DNA from: Peribacillus simplex
GTDB lineage: Bacteria > Bacillota > Bacilli > Bacillales > DSM-1321
Assembly: GCF_001542915.1 (NCBI RefSeq)
Contig: NZ_LNNH01000011.1
Coordinates: 1 to 60,828, forward strand
Length of the DNA: 60,828 bases
Direction: 5' to 3'
Below, in pieces: positions 47,602 to 56,838 of this stretch. The notes beneath the pieces are model-generated. The model made no database searches and was not told where the DNA came from. It saw nothing but the letters and a program-made list of their open reading frames with translations. Positions within the stretch are counted from its first letter, which is position 1; every line of letters begins with the position of its first letter. Both the position numbers and the translations under genes were made by a program.

Positions 47602-48546
47602 ATGATCGAAATAGAAAAACCAAAAATCGAAACGGTTGAAATCAACGACGATACCAAATTCGGTAAATTCGTCGTAGAGCCACTAGAGCGTGGGTATGGT
47701 ACTACATTGGGTAACTCCTTACGTCGTATTCTTTTATCCTCACTCCCAGGTGCTGCTGTCACAGCTATACAAATTGATGGAGTGCTACATGAGTTCTCAA
47801 CAATTGAAGGCGTCGTGGAAGATGTAACATCTATCATTCTTAATGTGAAGAAACTAGCTCTTAAGATTTACTCTGATGAAGAGAAGACGCTGGAAATTGA
47901 CGTTCAAGGTGACGGGGTCATCACGGCTGCTGATATCACTCATGATAGTGATGTAGAAATTCTTAATCCGGATTTATATATTGCTACAATTGGTAAAAAC
48001 GGTCATATGCGTATGCGTTTATCTGCACGTCGCGGCCGCGGCTACACTCCTGCTGTTCAAAACAAGAGAGAAGATCAGCCAATTGGTGTCATTCCAATCG
48101 ATGCTCTTTACACTCCGGTTTCACGCGTATCTTTCCAAGTTGAAAATACACGTGTAGGACAGTTGTCTAACTTTGACAAGTTAACGTTCGATGTTTGGAC
48201 TGATGGCAGTACTGGTCCGCAAGAAGCGGTAGCACTTGGAGCTAAGATTTTAACAGAGCATTTGAATATTTTTGTCGGTTTGACCGATGAAGCTCAAAAT
48301 GCTGAAATCATGGTTGAAAAAGAAGAAGATCAAAAAGAAAAAGTTCTTGAGATGACGATCGAAGAATTAGACCTTTCTGTTCGTTCTTACAACTGCTTGA
48401 AGCGTGCTGGAATCAATACCGTTCAAGAGCTAGCTCATAAAACGGAAGAAGATATGATGAAAGTACGTAATCTAGGACGCAAATCACTTGAAGAAGTGAA
48501 AGCGAAGCTAGAGGAATTAGGCTTAGGTCTTCGTAAAGACGACTGA
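47602..48546 (+). CDS. rpoA: RNA polymerase alpha subunit
   Basis: The 314-residue subunit has an N-terminal dimerisation domain (about 1-228, with [20 protein letters not shown]) that nucleates beta and beta-prime assembly, a linker, and a C-terminal domain (about 245-314, [19 protein letters not shown]) that binds UP elements and regulators. The ATG at 47602 follows AAGGAGGG. It is co-transcribed with rplQ. Confidence 0.98.
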   Translation: MIEIEKPKIETVEINDDTKFGKFVVEPLERGYGTTLGNSLRRILLSSLPGAAVTAIQIDGVLHEFSTIEGVVEDVTSIILNVKKLALKIYSDEEKTLEIDVQGDGVITAADITHDSDVEILNPDLYIATIGKNGHMRMRLSARRGRGYTPAVQNKREDQPIGVIPIDALYTPVSRVSFQVENTRVGQLSNFDKLTFDVWTDGSTGPQEAVALGAKILTEHLNIFVGLTDEAQNAEIMVEKEEDQKEKVLEMTIEELDLSVRSYNCLKRAGINTVQELAHKTEEDMMKVRNLGRKSLEEVKAKLEELGLGLRKDD

Positions 48547-48628
48547 TAACATGGCGGAATCATCCATTATGTTGTGAGCCTTGTTTTAGACACACAATAT
48601 AGAACTTCAACAAAGGAGGGAATCTCTA

Positions 48629-48991
48629 ATGGGTTACAGAAAGTTAGGACGCACTAGCGCACAACGTAAAGCATTACTTCGTGATTTAGCTACGGATCTT
48701 ATTATCCATGAGCGCATTGAAACTACTGAAGCACGTGCAAAGGAATTACGTTCTGTAGTAGATAAAATGATCACTCTTGGTAAACGTGGTGACTTGCATG
48801 CACGCCGTCAAGCTGCAGCATTCATCCGTAACGAAATCGCTGACGCTGAGAAAGGCACAGATGCCCTTCAAAAATTATTCAGTGACGTTGCTCCACGTTA
48901 TGAAGAACGTCAAGGTGGATACACTCGTATCATGAAAGTTGGTCCACGCCGCGGTGACGGTGCACCAGTCGTGGTTATTGAATTAGTTTAA
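48629..48991 (+). CDS. rplQ: Ribosomal protein L17
   Basis: The 120-residue 50S protein at the tunnel exit begins [20 protein letters not shown]. It is the last gene of the S10-spc-alpha cluster. SD AAAGGAGGG. A strong terminator follows at 49003. Confidence 0.98.
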   Translation: MGYRKLGRTSAQRKALLRDLATDLIIHERIETTEARAKELRSVVDKMITLGKRGDLHARRQAAAFIRNEIADAEKGTDALQKLFSDVAPRYEERQGGYTRIMKVGPRRGDGAPVVVIELV

Positions 48992-49002
48992 TAACAACGA
49001 TG

Positions 49003-49052
49003 AAAAAGGGCGGGACAAATGAATATACTCACTTGTTCTATGCCCTTTTTCT
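49003..49052 (+). terminator. Terminator after rplQ
   Basis: AAAAAGGGC pairs with GCCCTTTTT, with further pairing GACAA-A-TGA / TCA-C-TTGTTC inside, then C and T3. It closes the ribosomal protein cluster. Confidence 0.88.
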
Positions 49053-49123
49053 TTATTTATAATAGAAATTCTGTTTTTTAGAAATTCGCATTGAGTGTTA
49101 CGATGGCTGGCGGAACCTTTTAT

Positions 49124-49269
49124 GAAGGGAGCCTTCACGTCTAGCTCAAGCATCCCTTCCCGCTTATGATAAGCGATTATAAGATACCCTGTTTTTCGTA
49201 ACAGGCCCGCACTAAGCTGCTCTTAATTTACCGAAAATTCTTTCGGTGGAAGGGGTGCAGCGTTTTTTT
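49124..49269 (+). ncRNA. Run of hairpins ending in a terminator upstream of ecfA1 (unassigned)
   Basis: Four hairpins follow one another: GAAGGGA / TCCCTTC (49124-49159), CGCTTAT / ATAAGCG (49161-49175), CCTGTT / AACAGG (49188-49205), then a two-part stem in which GCTGC / GCAGC encloses ACCGAAA-ATTC-TTTCGGT (49216-49261), ending in T7. A TATAAT at 49058-49063 could start it but has no good -35. It could be a small RNA or an attenuating leader. No riboswitch family is recognised. Confidence 0.5.
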
Positions 49270-49284
49270 ATATTTTCAGAAGTA

Positions 49285-49314
49285 TTGACTGTGTTTGTCA
49301 ACGCTTGTTATCGT
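49285..49314 (+). promoter_or_regulatory. Candidate promoter of ecfA1-ecfA2-ecfT-truA
   Basis: TTGACT (49285-49290), an 18-base spacer and TATCGT preceded by TGT (extended -10). The dyad TTGAC...GTCAA (49285-49301) overlaps the -35. The site lies after the 49216-49269 terminator and 54 bases before ecfA1. Confidence 0.5.
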
Positions 49315-49367
49315 TGATTTTGCAGAGTTTAGTTTAGATGAGTGCAGTCGAGTATGAGGAGGGCCAC

Positions 49368-50207
49368 ATGAGGAAGAAGCTGGTTTCTTTAAGGAATATC
49401 ATTTTTAAATATGAGGGTCAGTCTCGAAATGCCTTGGATGATGTTTCATTTGATATTCATCAGGGGGAGTGGCTTGCGATTGTCGGACATAATGGTTCCG
49501 GCAAGTCGACATTAGCGAAACTATTGAATGGTCTTCAGTTCGCTAACTCTGGTACGATTACAATCAATGATCAACTATTGACTGAAGAATCGGTATGGGA
49601 TGTACGCCGGAAGATCGGCATGGTTTTTCAAAATCCAGATAATCAATTTGTAGGCACGACAGTTCAGGATGATGTGGCTTTTGGTTTAGAAAACGCTGGT
49701 GTTTCTCAGCAGGTTATGATGGAGCGTGTTCATGGTGCGTTAAATAAGGTTAAAATGAATGCCTTTCTTAATCAAGAGCCGCACCATCTATCCGGCGGTC
49801 AAAAGCAAAGGGTGGCCATAGCAGGTGTAATAGCCCTGCAGCCAGATATCATCATCTTAGATGAAGCAACCTCCATGCTTGACCCAAGAGGCCGTGAAGA
49901 AGTGCTTGAAACAGTCAGGGAATTAAAGCAGGAAAATGAAATTACCGTCATATCAATCACCCATGATCTTGAGGAAGCTGCCAAAGCTGATCGAATGATC
50001 GTCATGAACCAAGGCCGGTTATATCGTGAAGGAACACCTCAGGATATTTTTGAATTAGAGGAAGAATTGATTGCCCTTGGTCTCGATATTCCCTTTTCAG
50101 TGAAGCTGACGAAAGAGTTACAAAAGAATGGTGTCCGTGTGGTTGATGGGCATTTGACAGAGGAAGAGTTGGTGAAGGATTTATGCGAATTACACTCGAT
50201 GATGTAG
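49368..50207 (+). CDS. ecfA1: ECF transporter ATPase EcfA1
   Basis: The 279-residue ABC ATPase has Walker [10 protein letters not shown] (about 40), Q-loop [10 protein letters not shown], signature LSGGQKQR (about 144) and Walker [12 protein letters not shown] (about 162). With EcfA2 and EcfT it forms the shared energising module that works with many vitamin-specific S components. The ATG at 49368 follows GAGGAGGG. Its end overlaps ecfA2 by 25 bases. Confidence 0.97.
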   Translation: MRKKLVSLRNIIFKYEGQSRNALDDVSFDIHQGEWLAIVGHNGSGKSTLAKLLNGLQFANSGTITINDQLLTEESVWDVRRKIGMVFQNPDNQFVGTTVQDDVAFGLENAGVSQQVMMERVHGALNKVKMNAFLNQEPHHLSGGQKQRVAIAGVIALQPDIIILDEATSMLDPRGREEVLETVRELKQENEITVISITHDLEEAAKADRMIVMNQGRLYREGTPQDIFELEEELIALGLDIPFSVKLTKELQKNGVRVVDGHLTEEELVKDLCELHSMM

Positions 50208-51049
50208 AATATCGCTATCAGGTGAATACTCCTTTTGAACATCTGGCCCTACATGATGTCAATATTTCTATGGAGCAGGGTACCTATACCGCAATCATCG
50301 GGCATACAGGTTCCGGTAAATCGACGCTCCTTCAGCATTTGAACGCCCTTTTAAAACCGACGAAGGGGCGGGTTATAATCGGGGACCGTACGATCGAGGC
50401 CGGAAAGAAAGAAAAGGCATTGCGTCCGATCAGACAAAAGGTTGGAATCGTTTTTCAGTTCCCGGAACATCAGCTTTTCGATGAAACGGTGGAAAAGGAT
50501 ATATGCTTCGGGCCAATGAATTTTGGCGTGTCCGAAAACGACGCGAAACAACTGGCAAGGAAGGCCATTGGGCAGGTTGGTTTGAGTGAGGAAATCCTTG
50601 ATAAGTCACCCTTTGACTTATCTGGTGGCCAGATGCGCCGTGTGGCCATAGCGGGTGTACTTGCAATGGAGCCAGAGGTATTGGTGCTGGATGAACCAAC
50701 GGCGGGATTAGACCCGCGAGGACGCAAAGAAATCATGGACATGTTTTATGAGCTTCATAAGCGTGAGGGCATCTCGACCATTCTCGTCACACATAGCATG
50801 GAGGATGCCGCCAAGTATGCCGATGACATCATCATCATGCACCAAGGCACAGTATTCAAAAAGGGCACTCCACAGGAGATCTTCTCCGATCCGGAGCAAC
50901 TGCTCGACCTTGGCCTTGATGTGCCGGATACCGTCCGTTTTCAGCTGAAGCTTCAGAAAGAACTCGGAGTCCGGTTTGATCATCCTTGTCTTAATATTGG
51001 CGATTTGGCGATTGAAATAGATAAAGCGATGAAACGGGGGAACCGCTGA
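50183..51049 (+). CDS. ecfA2: ECF transporter ATPase EcfA2
   Basis: The 288-residue ABC ATPase is the partner of EcfA1. It has Walker [10 protein letters not shown] (about 40), Q-loop [13 protein letters not shown], signature [13 protein letters not shown] (about 147) and Walker [14 protein letters not shown]. The start lies 25 bases inside ecfA1, and the stop overlaps the ecfT ATG by one base, which supports fixed stoichiometry by coupled translation. Confidence 0.97.
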   Translation: MRITLDDVEYRYQVNTPFEHLALHDVNISMEQGTYTAIIGHTGSGKSTLLQHLNALLKPTKGRVIIGDRTIEAGKKEKALRPIRQKVGIVFQFPEHQLFDETVEKDICFGPMNFGVSENDAKQLARKAIGQVGLSEEILDKSPFDLSGGQMRRVAIAGVLAMEPEVLVLDEPTAGLDPRGRKEIMDMFYELHKREGISTILVTHSMEDAAKYADDIIIMHQGTVFKKGTPQEIFSDPEQLLDLGLDVPDTVRFQLKLQKELGVRFDHPCLNIGDLAIEIDKAMKRGNR

Positions 51050-51846
51050 TGCTTGATAAAATGATCATCGGGCGTTATGTCCCTGCCAATTCCCTGTTGC
51101 ACAAGATGGATCCCCGGGCTAAATTGCTCCTCGTCTTCCTGTTTGTCTGTGTCGTGTTTTTGGCTAATAATTTCTTTTCCTATGGCCTGCTTGCAGTATT
51201 CACCATCCTGTTGATCAGCATTTCGAAGATCCCGCTCCGCTATCTGTATAATGGGTTGAAGCCCATCTTCTTCTTGATCGTATTCACATTCCTGCTTCAT
51301 ATCCTGTTTACGAAAGAAGGAGAATTGCTGTTTGAATACGGATGGTTTGAAATCTATGAAGGCGGTCTGATTCAAGGTTTGTTCATATCGATAAGATTTA
51401 CTTTACTGATCCTTGTTACGTCATTATTAACGCTGACGACAACACCGATATCAATCACCGATGGGATGGAGGAGCTGTTGGGGCCTTTGAAAAAGTGGAA
51501 AATGCCGGTTCATGAGCTGGCATTGATGATGTCCATTGCCCTTCGCTTCATCCCAACGCTGATGGAGGAGACGGAAAAAATCATGAAGGCCCAAACGGCA
51601 AGGGGCGTCGATTTTTCTTCAGGTCCAATCAAGGAAAGGGTTAAATCGATCGTACCGCTGCTTGTTCCTTTATTTGTGAGTTCGTTCAAGAGGGCTGAGG
51701 AATTGGCAACCGCCATGGAATCCAGGGGATACCGCGGCGGGGAAGGGCGCACGAAATACCGCCAATTGAGTTGGAAGACAAGTGATAGCCTTTTGATGGT
51801 CTCGCTAGGACTTCTTACGGTTATGTTGGTTTTATTACGTTCATAA
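51049..51846 (+). CDS. ecfT: ECF transporter transmembrane protein EcfT
   Basis: The 265-residue membrane protein has about five to six hydrophobic segments and the two ARG-type coupling motifs, TARGVD (about 184) and ESRGYRG (about 224), which contact the ATPases. It is the scaffold that joins EcfA1A2 to S components. A probable S-component gene lies at 54106-54636. Confidence 0.96.
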   Translation: MLDKMIIGRYVPANSLLHKMDPRAKLLLVFLFVCVVFLANNFFSYGLLAVFTILLISISKIPLRYLYNGLKPIFFLIVFTFLLHILFTKEGELLFEYGWFEIYEGGLIQGLFISIRFTLLILVTSLLTLTTTPISITDGMEELLGPLKKWKMPVHELALMMSIALRFIPTLMEETEKIMKAQTARGVDFSSGPIKERVKSIVPLLVPLFVSSFKRAEELATAMESRGYRGGEGRTKYRQLSWKTSDSLLMVSLGLLTVMLVLLRS

Positions 51847-51860
51847 TAAGGAAGAGAACA

Positions 51861-52601
51861 ATGCCAAAATATAAATGCGTGCTTGCGTATGACGGCACGG
51901 AATTCGCCGGCTATCAGGTACAGCCTGAGAAGCGCACGATTCAAAGTGAATTCGAGGCCGTCTTAGCGCAAATGCACAAAGGTACAATGATAAAAGTGAC
52001 TGCTTCGGGCAGGACAGATTCAGGGGTCCATGCAAAGGGGCAGGTCATTCATTTTGATTCACCCCTTACGTTCCCTACTGAAAATTGGGTAAAAGCGTTC
52101 AGCGCCCTGCTCCCGAACGACATTGTCGTGCTCAAAGTCGATATCGTTCCCGACGATTTTCATGCGAGGTTCCATACGACGGGGAAAGAATACCGTTACA
52201 TCATAGACCGCTCCAAACTGCGGGATCCGTTTAAGCGGAACTACGCCTATCATTTTCCTTATTCCTTGGATGAGCTGAAGATGAAGGAAGCAGCTTCCCA
52301 TCTAATCGGGACACATGACTTCACGAGTTTTTGTTCGGCAAAGACGGAAGTGGTCGATAAAGTCCGGACCATAGATGAAATCGATTTTGAAGAGAACGGG
52401 TGCTACTTGGTTTTTCGCTTCGTCGGGGAAGGCTTTTTGTATAATATGGTGCGTATTTTGGTTGGGACGCTCCTGGATGTCGGCAGCGGCAAGATTGACC
52501 CTCAGGATATAATCGGGATATTGAACCAAAAAGACCGCAGCTTTGCAGGGAAAACGGCTCCAGCCCAAGGGTTGTATTTATGGAAAGTTTTTTACAAATA
52601 A
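51861..52601 (+). CDS. truA: TruA, tRNA pseudouridine synthase
   Basis: The 246-residue enzyme makes pseudouridine at positions 38-40 of the tRNA anticodon stem-loop. The catalytic Asp lies in [15 protein letters not shown] (about 48-62). It follows ecfT after 14 bases with SD AAGGAAGAG and is probably in the same operon, an arrangement conserved in Bacillus. Confidence 0.97.
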   Translation: MPKYKCVLAYDGTEFAGYQVQPEKRTIQSEFEAVLAQMHKGTMIKVTASGRTDSGVHAKGQVIHFDSPLTFPTENWVKAFSALLPNDIVVLKVDIVPDDFHARFHTTGKEYRYIIDRSKLRDPFKRNYAYHFPYSLDELKMKEAASHLIGTHDFTSFCSAKTEVVDKVRTIDEIDFEENGCYLVFRFVGEGFLYNMVRILVGTLLDVGSGKIDPQDIIGILNQKDRSFAGKTAPAQGLYLWKVFYK

Positions 52602-52743
52602 AATATTTTTGATGTAATTCCAGTTTGTTTACAACTGGCAAATCCGAGAAACTCAGTAATGGCAGCGGCTTTGCGCCTTATTGTCCTTTTCATCGAGTTG
52701 CAGCGAATGTTTTATAGACAACTTATCCTAGTGTAACATCCCC

Positions 52744-52772
52744 TTGACAATGAATCTGGGAGAAGTTAATAT
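52744..52772 (+). promoter_or_regulatory. Promoter of rplM-rpsI
   Basis: A perfect TTGACA (52744-52749), a 17-base spacer and TAATAT (52767-52772). The upstream stretch 52602-52743 shows only the small dyad CCAGTT...AACTGG (52620-52638) and no gene. Confidence 0.75.
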
Positions 52773-52784
52773 AATATGGTATGT

Positions 52785-52868
52785 ATTTTAATCCCACGAT
52801 AAGCCCCGGAAGTTTATTGTGATTGAAAATAAATATAAAAAATTAAAAAGTTTTTTAGGAGGTTAACC
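52785..52868 (+). ncRNA. L13 (rplM) leader
   Basis: The leader contains the hairpin AAT-(CC)-CAC-(G)-ATAA ... TTAT-(T)-GTG-ATT (52790-52824) with a GCCCCGGAAG loop, followed by an A-rich run and the rplM SD. Position and sequence agree with the Bacillus L13 leader, thought to be an autoregulatory site for L13. Assigned by recognition only. Confidence 0.7.
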
Positions 52869-53306
52869 ATGCGTACGACATTTATGGCGAAAGCTAATGA
52901 AGTAGAACGTAAATGGTATGTGATTGACGCTGAAGGCAAAACTTTGGGTCGCCTTTCTACTGAAGTAGCATCCATCTTACGTGGTAAACATAAACCAACT
53001 TTTACACCGAACATTGACACTGGTGATCATGTAATTTTAATCAATGTTGAAAAAATCCACCTGACTGGTAAAAAATTGACTGACAAAATTTATTACCGTC
53101 ACACTATGCATCCAGGCGGTCTTAAAACTAGAACTGCTCTTGAAATGCGTACAAACTACCCTGAGAGAATGCTTGAACTTGCTATCAAAGGTATGCTTCC
53201 AAAGAATTCTCTTGGACGTCAAATCTACAAAAAATTACACGTATACGCTGGAGCTGAGCACCCACACGCTGCTCAACAACCAGAAGTATACGAATTACGC
53301 GGATAA
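52869..53306 (+). CDS. rplM: Ribosomal protein L13
   Basis: The 145-residue early 50S assembly protein begins [20 protein letters not shown] and has the conserved [20 protein letters not shown] (about 100-119). SD TTAGGAGG. rpsI follows after 20 bases, the universal pair. Confidence 0.98.
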   Translation: MRTTFMAKANEVERKWYVIDAEGKTLGRLSTEVASILRGKHKPTFTPNIDTGDHVILINVEKIHLTGKKLTDKIYYRHTMHPGGLKTRTALEMRTNYPERMLELAIKGMLPKNSLGRQIYKKLHVYAGAEHPHAAQQPEVYELRG

Positions 53307-53326
53307 TTACTAAGGAGGTTACTATC

Positions 53327-53719
53327 TTGGCACAAGTTCAATATTATGGTACTGGTCGCCGTAAGAGCTCAGTAGCTCGTGTACGTTTAGTACCAGGCGA
53401 AGGTCGCATCGTTATTAACGGTCGTGACATTAATGAATATATTCCTTTCGCAGCATTGCGTGAAGTTGTTAACCAACCACTAGTTGCAACTGAAACTACT
53501 GGAAATTACGACATTCTAGTAAATGTTAGCGGTGGAGGATACACTGGTCAAGCTGGAGCAATCCGTCACGGTATCGCTCGTGCATTGCTTCAAGTTGATC
53601 CAGAATACCGTCCGTCTCTTAAAACTGCTGGTTTACTAACTCGTGACCCACGTATGAAAGAGCGTAAAAAATACGGTCTTAAAGGCGCACGTCGTGCACC
53701 TCAGTTCTCAAAACGTTAA
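53327..53719 (+). CDS. rpsI: Ribosomal protein S9
   Basis: The 130-residue 30S protein starts with TTG at 53327 ([19 protein letters not shown]) after AAGGAGG. Its C-terminal tail ends [17 protein letters not shown], whose last Lys-Arg contacts P-site tRNA. It pairs with rplM and is closed by a terminator. Confidence 0.98.
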   Translation: MAQVQYYGTGRRKSSVARVRLVPGEGRIVINGRDINEYIPFAALREVVNQPLVATETTGNYDILVNVSGGGYTGQAGAIRHGIARALLQVDPEYRPSLKTAGLLTRDPRMKERKKYGLKGARRAPQFSKR

Positions 53720-53734
53720 TTCCATTACCGTTTC

Positions 53735-53773
53735 AAAAGACTCTCAGCCATTTTGGTTGGGGGTCTTTTTTTG
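53735..53773 (+). terminator. Terminator after rpsI
   Basis: AAAAGACTCTCAGCC pairs with GGTTGGGGGTCTTTT (several G-T pairs) and is followed by a long T run. Confidence 0.88.
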
Positions 53774-53996
53774 CCCGGAAATGTGCGGTGCAGAAATATT
53801 AAAAAGTAGATAATCTTGCTGAAATGGAGTTAATTATCGCGAAAACAAAAGCGAAATCGACAATTGCTTCCTGCTCTGCGTAAATCCAAAATAATATACA
53901 TCCCAAAACCAAATCTTAAAAAATGTGCCACTTATGATATTTAAATTTGCTGCTGCTGTCGCGGTTCAGATGGTGGCGATCTTCATAATCCATATG

Positions 53997-54022
53997 TTTA
54001 CACCTGAGTTTATTTGTGTAAA
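53997..54022 (+). repeat. Inverted repeat upstream of the S-component gene
   Basis: TTTACAC (53997-54003) and GTGTAAA (54016-54022) are perfect inverse copies 12 bases apart. Another TTGTAAA lies at 54034-54040. This may be a regulator site. The rest of 53774-54055 has no gene I can support. Confidence 0.5.
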
Positions 54023-54055
54023 ACTGAATTATTTGTAAAATCCATATTTATTAAC

Positions 54056-54094
54056 TTTCTGTTTAGGAGTATGATAATACTTAAAAAACAGAAA
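54056..54094 (+). promoter_or_regulatory. Nested dyad over the promoter region of the S-component gene
   Basis: TTTCTGTTT (54056-54064) and AAACAGAAA (54086-54094) enclose AGTAT-GATA-ATACT (54068-54081). The inner part contains TATGAT (54070-54075) and GATAAT (54073-54078), either of which could be the -10; TTAACT at 54051-54056 could be the -35 (16 bases from GATAAT). The right arm reaches the SD AAAGAGGA. Either an operator or an RNA stem could act here. Confidence 0.5.
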
Positions 54095-54105
54095 GAGGAC
54101 TTCAC

Positions 54106-54636
54106 ATGAATTCAGCATACTCATCGGTAGAAACGACTAAAACAAGGACCTTGGTCATCAACGCACTTTTCATCGCATTGACGCTTGTAGCTACAATGTT
54201 CATCAATATTAAGCTCCCGATAATGGGTAACGGCGGCCTTATCCACCTTGGTAACGTTCCGCTGTTTATAGCGGCACTCGTTTACGGCAAAAAAACCGGG
54301 GCGATAGCAGGAGCCTTCGGGATGGCCCTCTTCGATCTTTTCTCCGGCTGGGCAGCGTGGGCGCCATTCACATTCATCATTGTCGGTACTATGGGGTTTC
54401 TAGCCGGCTTCATAGCCGAAAAAGTACCGGGCAAAAGAGTGGTCGTATACACTTTGGCCGTTGCCGTTGCACTCATCATTAAAATCGTCGGCTACTACTT
54501 CGTCGAAGTCATCCTCTATGGCAACTGGATTCAGCCTTTTGGCTCCATCCCAGGTAACGTGATGCAGGTCGTCCTGGCCGGTATCATCGTCGTGCCGCTT
54601 GCAGGCCGCATAAAGCAGAGAGCGAGACAGATATAA
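54106..54636 (+). CDS. Probable ECF transporter S component (vitamin-uptake substrate-binding subunit)
   Basis: The 176-residue protein has about five to six membrane segments. After a short N-terminal tail comes ALFIALTLVATMFINIKLP, then a Gly-rich GGLIHLGNVPLFIAALVYGKK, GAFGMALFDLFSGWAAWAPF, and two C-terminal spans. This pattern is typical of the riboflavin-transporter-like ECF S family. The substrate cannot be told. S proteins need EcfA1A2T, encoded 2.3 kb upstream. The gene has its own promoter region and terminator and has no counterpart at this place in B. subtilis as I recall it. Confidence 0.8.
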   Translation: MNSAYSSVETTKTRTLVINALFIALTLVATMFINIKLPIMGNGGLIHLGNVPLFIAALVYGKKTGAIAGAFGMALFDLFSGWAAWAPFTFIIVGTMGFLAGFIAEKVPGKRVVVYTLAVAVALIIKIVGYYFVEVILYGNWIQPFGSIPGNVMQVVLAGIIVVPLAGRIKQRARQI

Positions 54637-54676
54637 GAGGGGGAAACAAACACCTTTTTAAAATGAATGGAACAAA

Positions 54677-54707
54677 GGACAAGCTCGGGAAGCTCCCTGA
54701 GCTTGTC
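54677..54707 (+). other. 10-bp hairpin after the S-component gene
   Basis: GGACAAGCTC and GAGCTTGTCC pair perfectly, with GGG / CCC inside. No T run follows. It may act with the terminator just downstream. Confidence 0.6.
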
Positions 54708-54732
54708 CTCTGATATAACAGATCATGATAAG

Positions 54733-54762
54733 AAGCGCAGTCATCTTGACTGCGCTTTTTTC
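54733..54762 (+). terminator. Terminator of the S-component gene
   Basis: AAGCGCAGTCA, TCT, TGACTGCGCTT is a perfect 11-bp stem followed by TTTT. It is a strong intrinsic terminator. Confidence 0.92.
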
Positions 54763-54844
54763 TGTAGGTAAATCTAATTATATTGCCCGCAGTTTATGAG
54801 CTTCCCCTTATCCAGAGCTGGTCCGTCCTTCAAGCTTTGCGACT

Positions 54845-54927
54845 GAGCGTGAGTTCCTTACTCGTGAGTATAGCTGCTTTGCTCGCAAGCTTCAGCACAT
54901 TACTCGCATATTTAGCGCTCGACTCGT
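54845..54927 (-). repeat. Four degenerate 21-bp tandem repeats
   Basis: Units at 54845-54865, 54866-54886, 54887-54907 and 54908-54927 each end in a CTCG-type box (ACTCGT, GCTCGC, ACTCGC, ACTCGT). On the minus strand the phase is three, so it reads as heptads ASNVLKL, ASKAAIL, TSKELTL, SRKA in an open frame of 75 codons (54830-55057) that has no convincing SD. It looks like a relic of a repetitive element or coding repeat, not a working gene. Confidence 0.55.
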
Positions 54928-55490
54928 TTTTTACGCTGTTTTCTAAACAACCCGGGAATAAATCGGCCAACTCATGCATCTGGGGTCTTCTGAACTTATA
55001 TATAAGCGGAAGTCTCGATCTTTTCGTAAGAATTAAAATACAGCTCCAATTGCCCACAGTTTGAGATTGTTTGACTTTGATCGTTTTTCAAGGGGCGGTC
55101 CGGGAGAGAAGCTTAAATGGGATTGGGGGGGCATTCCGTTTCCATCACTTTATTAGATAGGGATGGATGCCGGTGCAAGCTGATTGGTTTGCTTCTCGAG
55201 GTGGTCCTTGGCGCCCTGGGCAGCTTCCTGTCCGAATGAAGCTTCCTTACAAAAGAGACTGAACAGTTTATCTTTAGTCCCGCATAAAGGCGGTAGGGAG
55301 CAACTTATGGACAAGATGCAATTAAGTCATTTGCCAATAAGTATTCATGAATGTCGATTCTCTGCGTTAGTAAATTATCCTCATTAATTTTTGCCAATGG
55401 AATCAATGAATGGTTCGATTAAGAACGCAAAAACTAAATTATGTCTTGGGAAATAATTTGGGATAAGGGGATAAGCCCCGGAGGTGAAAT
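54928..55490. other. Gene-free accessory stretch
   Basis: This is about 560 bases between the repeats and the ybaK-like gene. I see a run of seven G (near 55124-55130), short open frames without ribosome sites, and a GGGG-ATAAG-CCCC hairpin (55467-55479) abutting the SD of the next gene. I see no RNA family, IS or att signature. In B. subtilis a gene (ybaJ) sits between rpsI and ybaK; it is missing here. Confidence 0.5.
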
Positions 55491-55916
55491 ATGGCTGTAA
55501 TATTGGGTTTACAGGAGATGCAGAGGGAAAGGCAATTGAAGTTCGAGCGCAGGTTACTAAGGGAGCTTTCAATCGAAGACATGAAGGGGCGGATCCAGCG
55601 CTACTTCGGCCAGGATTTTATGGAAGTTTTGGAGGAAGGCTACTTTGATGTTGCCATCGAAGCCTTTTTATTAGGGGCGAATTACAGCAAGTTTGGGTAT
55701 TACGGTGAGTCGGAGGATGATGTAAGGGCAAGATGCTTTAAGGAAGAAAAGTTCTTGATCGATACCCTGTTCAACTTTATTTTGTATTGGCGGGAGGTTA
55801 CAGCGAATAACGCCTTCGATGAGGGACTATTTTATTGCTGTGAGGGGTTTGTCGGCGAGTGGTGGCTGGATGGCTTCAAGACTGGTGAAAAACGTTATAA
55901 AATGAAATTGCACTAA
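55491..55916 (+). CDS. ybaK: YbaK-like DUF2521 protein of unknown function
   Basis: The 141-residue soluble protein matches the pattern of B. subtilis YbaK. It has an N-terminal LRELSIEDMK helix, EGYFDVAIEAFLLGANYSKF (about 45-64), GYYGESEDDVRAR, and a Trp-rich end (GEWWLDGF). No catalytic motif is visible. It lies directly upstream of cwlD, as in B. subtilis, so a role near sporulation is possible but unproven. SD GGAGGTGA. Confidence 0.85.
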   Translation: MAVILGLQEMQRERQLKFERRLLRELSIEDMKGRIQRYFGQDFMEVLEEGYFDVAIEAFLLGANYSKFGYYGESEDDVRARCFKEEKFLIDTLFNFILYWREVTANNAFDEGLFYCCEGFVGEWWLDGFKTGEKRYKMKLH

Positions 55917-55980
55917 TTGTTCTAATTCCATGGTTTGTCCCATACCTTTTAATTATAGGGATCATGGAAGGGGAACGGTC

Positions 55981-56697
55981 ATGCGTAGAAAGCTGAAATA
56001 TACGGGTATCGCCATGGGTTTGTTTGTCCTTTTTTTAATTGTAACGTTTAAATTTGTTGAAGATGATTCATGGGACTCCTGGAACCTTCCCCTGGCAGGT
56101 AAGGTAATCGTCCTTGATGCCGGTCATGGAGGAATGGATGGCGGAGCGAATGTACAAGAGGTAATGGAAAAGGAAATTGCCCTTTCCGTTTCATTGAAAG
56201 TCCGCGACTATTTGCAGGAGCAGGGAGCCCTTGTCATCATGACCCGTGAGAAGGACGAGGATCTGGCTCAAAGAAATACGAAGGGAATCCGGCAGCGAAA
56301 ACAGGAGGACCTGCGGAACAGAGTTGAAATGATCAATGATTCGGAAGCGGACTTATTTTTAAGCATCCATTTGAATTCTTTTCCATCAGCGTCATCGAAG
56401 GGTGCCCAAACCTTTTATACGAAGCGATATGAGGAAAATGAACAAGTGGCTAAATTCATTCAGACTGAAATCATAAGAAATCTTGAAAATACAAAGCGAG
56501 ATGCAAAAACGATCAACCATGTTTATTTAATGAATTATGCGAAGAAGCCGGGAGCACTCGTGGAAATAGGCTTTCTTTCCAATGATGAGGAAAGGGGACG
56601 CCTTATTAGTGATAAGTATCAAGAAAAGATTGCCAGCTCGATTTATATGGGGATTTTACGTTATTTTACAGAGGAGAAGCTAGCGGATGAAGAATGA
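55981..56697 (+). CDS. cwlD: CwlD, N-acetylmuramoyl-L-alanine amidase for spore cortex
   Basis: The 238-residue Amidase_3 enzyme has an N-terminal membrane or signal segment (about 8-25), zinc residues in VLDAGHGGMDGG (about 44-55) and FLSIHLNSF (about 128), and the catalytic Glu in ALVEIGFLSN (about 195). With PdaA it makes muramic-delta-lactam, the mark that lets germination enzymes digest cortex. The ATG at 55981 follows GGAAGGGGA. Confidence 0.96.
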   Translation: MRRKLKYTGIAMGLFVLFLIVTFKFVEDDSWDSWNLPLAGKVIVLDAGHGGMDGGANVQEVMEKEIALSVSLKVRDYLQEQGALVIMTREKDEDLAQRNTKGIRQRKQEDLRNRVEMINDSEADLFLSIHLNSFPSASSKGAQTFYTKRYEENEQVAKFIQTEIIRNLENTKRDAKTINHVYLMNYAKKPGALVEIGFLSNDEERGRLISDKYQEKIASSIYMGILRYFTEEKLADEE

Positions 56698-56838
56698 GGT
56701 CGGGGTCTTGTGGGGTGCAAGGCCTTTTTACTATGGGCCAATGCGCCGTTCATCGAAATAGGGCAGATGATAAGCTTTCTTTCCGGAATATGATATACTG
56801 AAATGGGAAAATAAAACGAATACAAAGGGGTGCTCGAC

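Noticed and set aside
49053..49270. A second T-box or known riboswitch upstream of ecfA1
   Set aside because: GGCGGAACC recalls the T-box, but no full GTGGAACCGCG, specifier loop or matching antiterminator is present.
53934..54038. 34-residue hydrophobic mini-frame upstream of the S-component gene
   Set aside because: No Shine-Dalgarno sequence, and it overlaps the inverted repeat; nothing supports translation.
54056..54100. preQ1 or other riboswitch upstream of the S-component gene
   Set aside because: The A-rich run and small hairpin recall preQ1-I, but the loop lacks the needed C-containing pseudoknot, and the structure overlaps the -10.
54783..55064. Plus-strand 93-codon hydrophobic open frame
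   Set aside because: No ribosome site, and it reads through the 21-bp repeats in a frame with no resemblance to a family; the hydrophobicity comes from the repeat sequence.
55157..55333. Minus-strand open stretch reading KEASFGQEAAQGAKDHLEKQ
   Set aside because: Composition looks protein-like, but there is no start codon with a ribosome site and no family recognised; too weak to call a gene or pseudogene.
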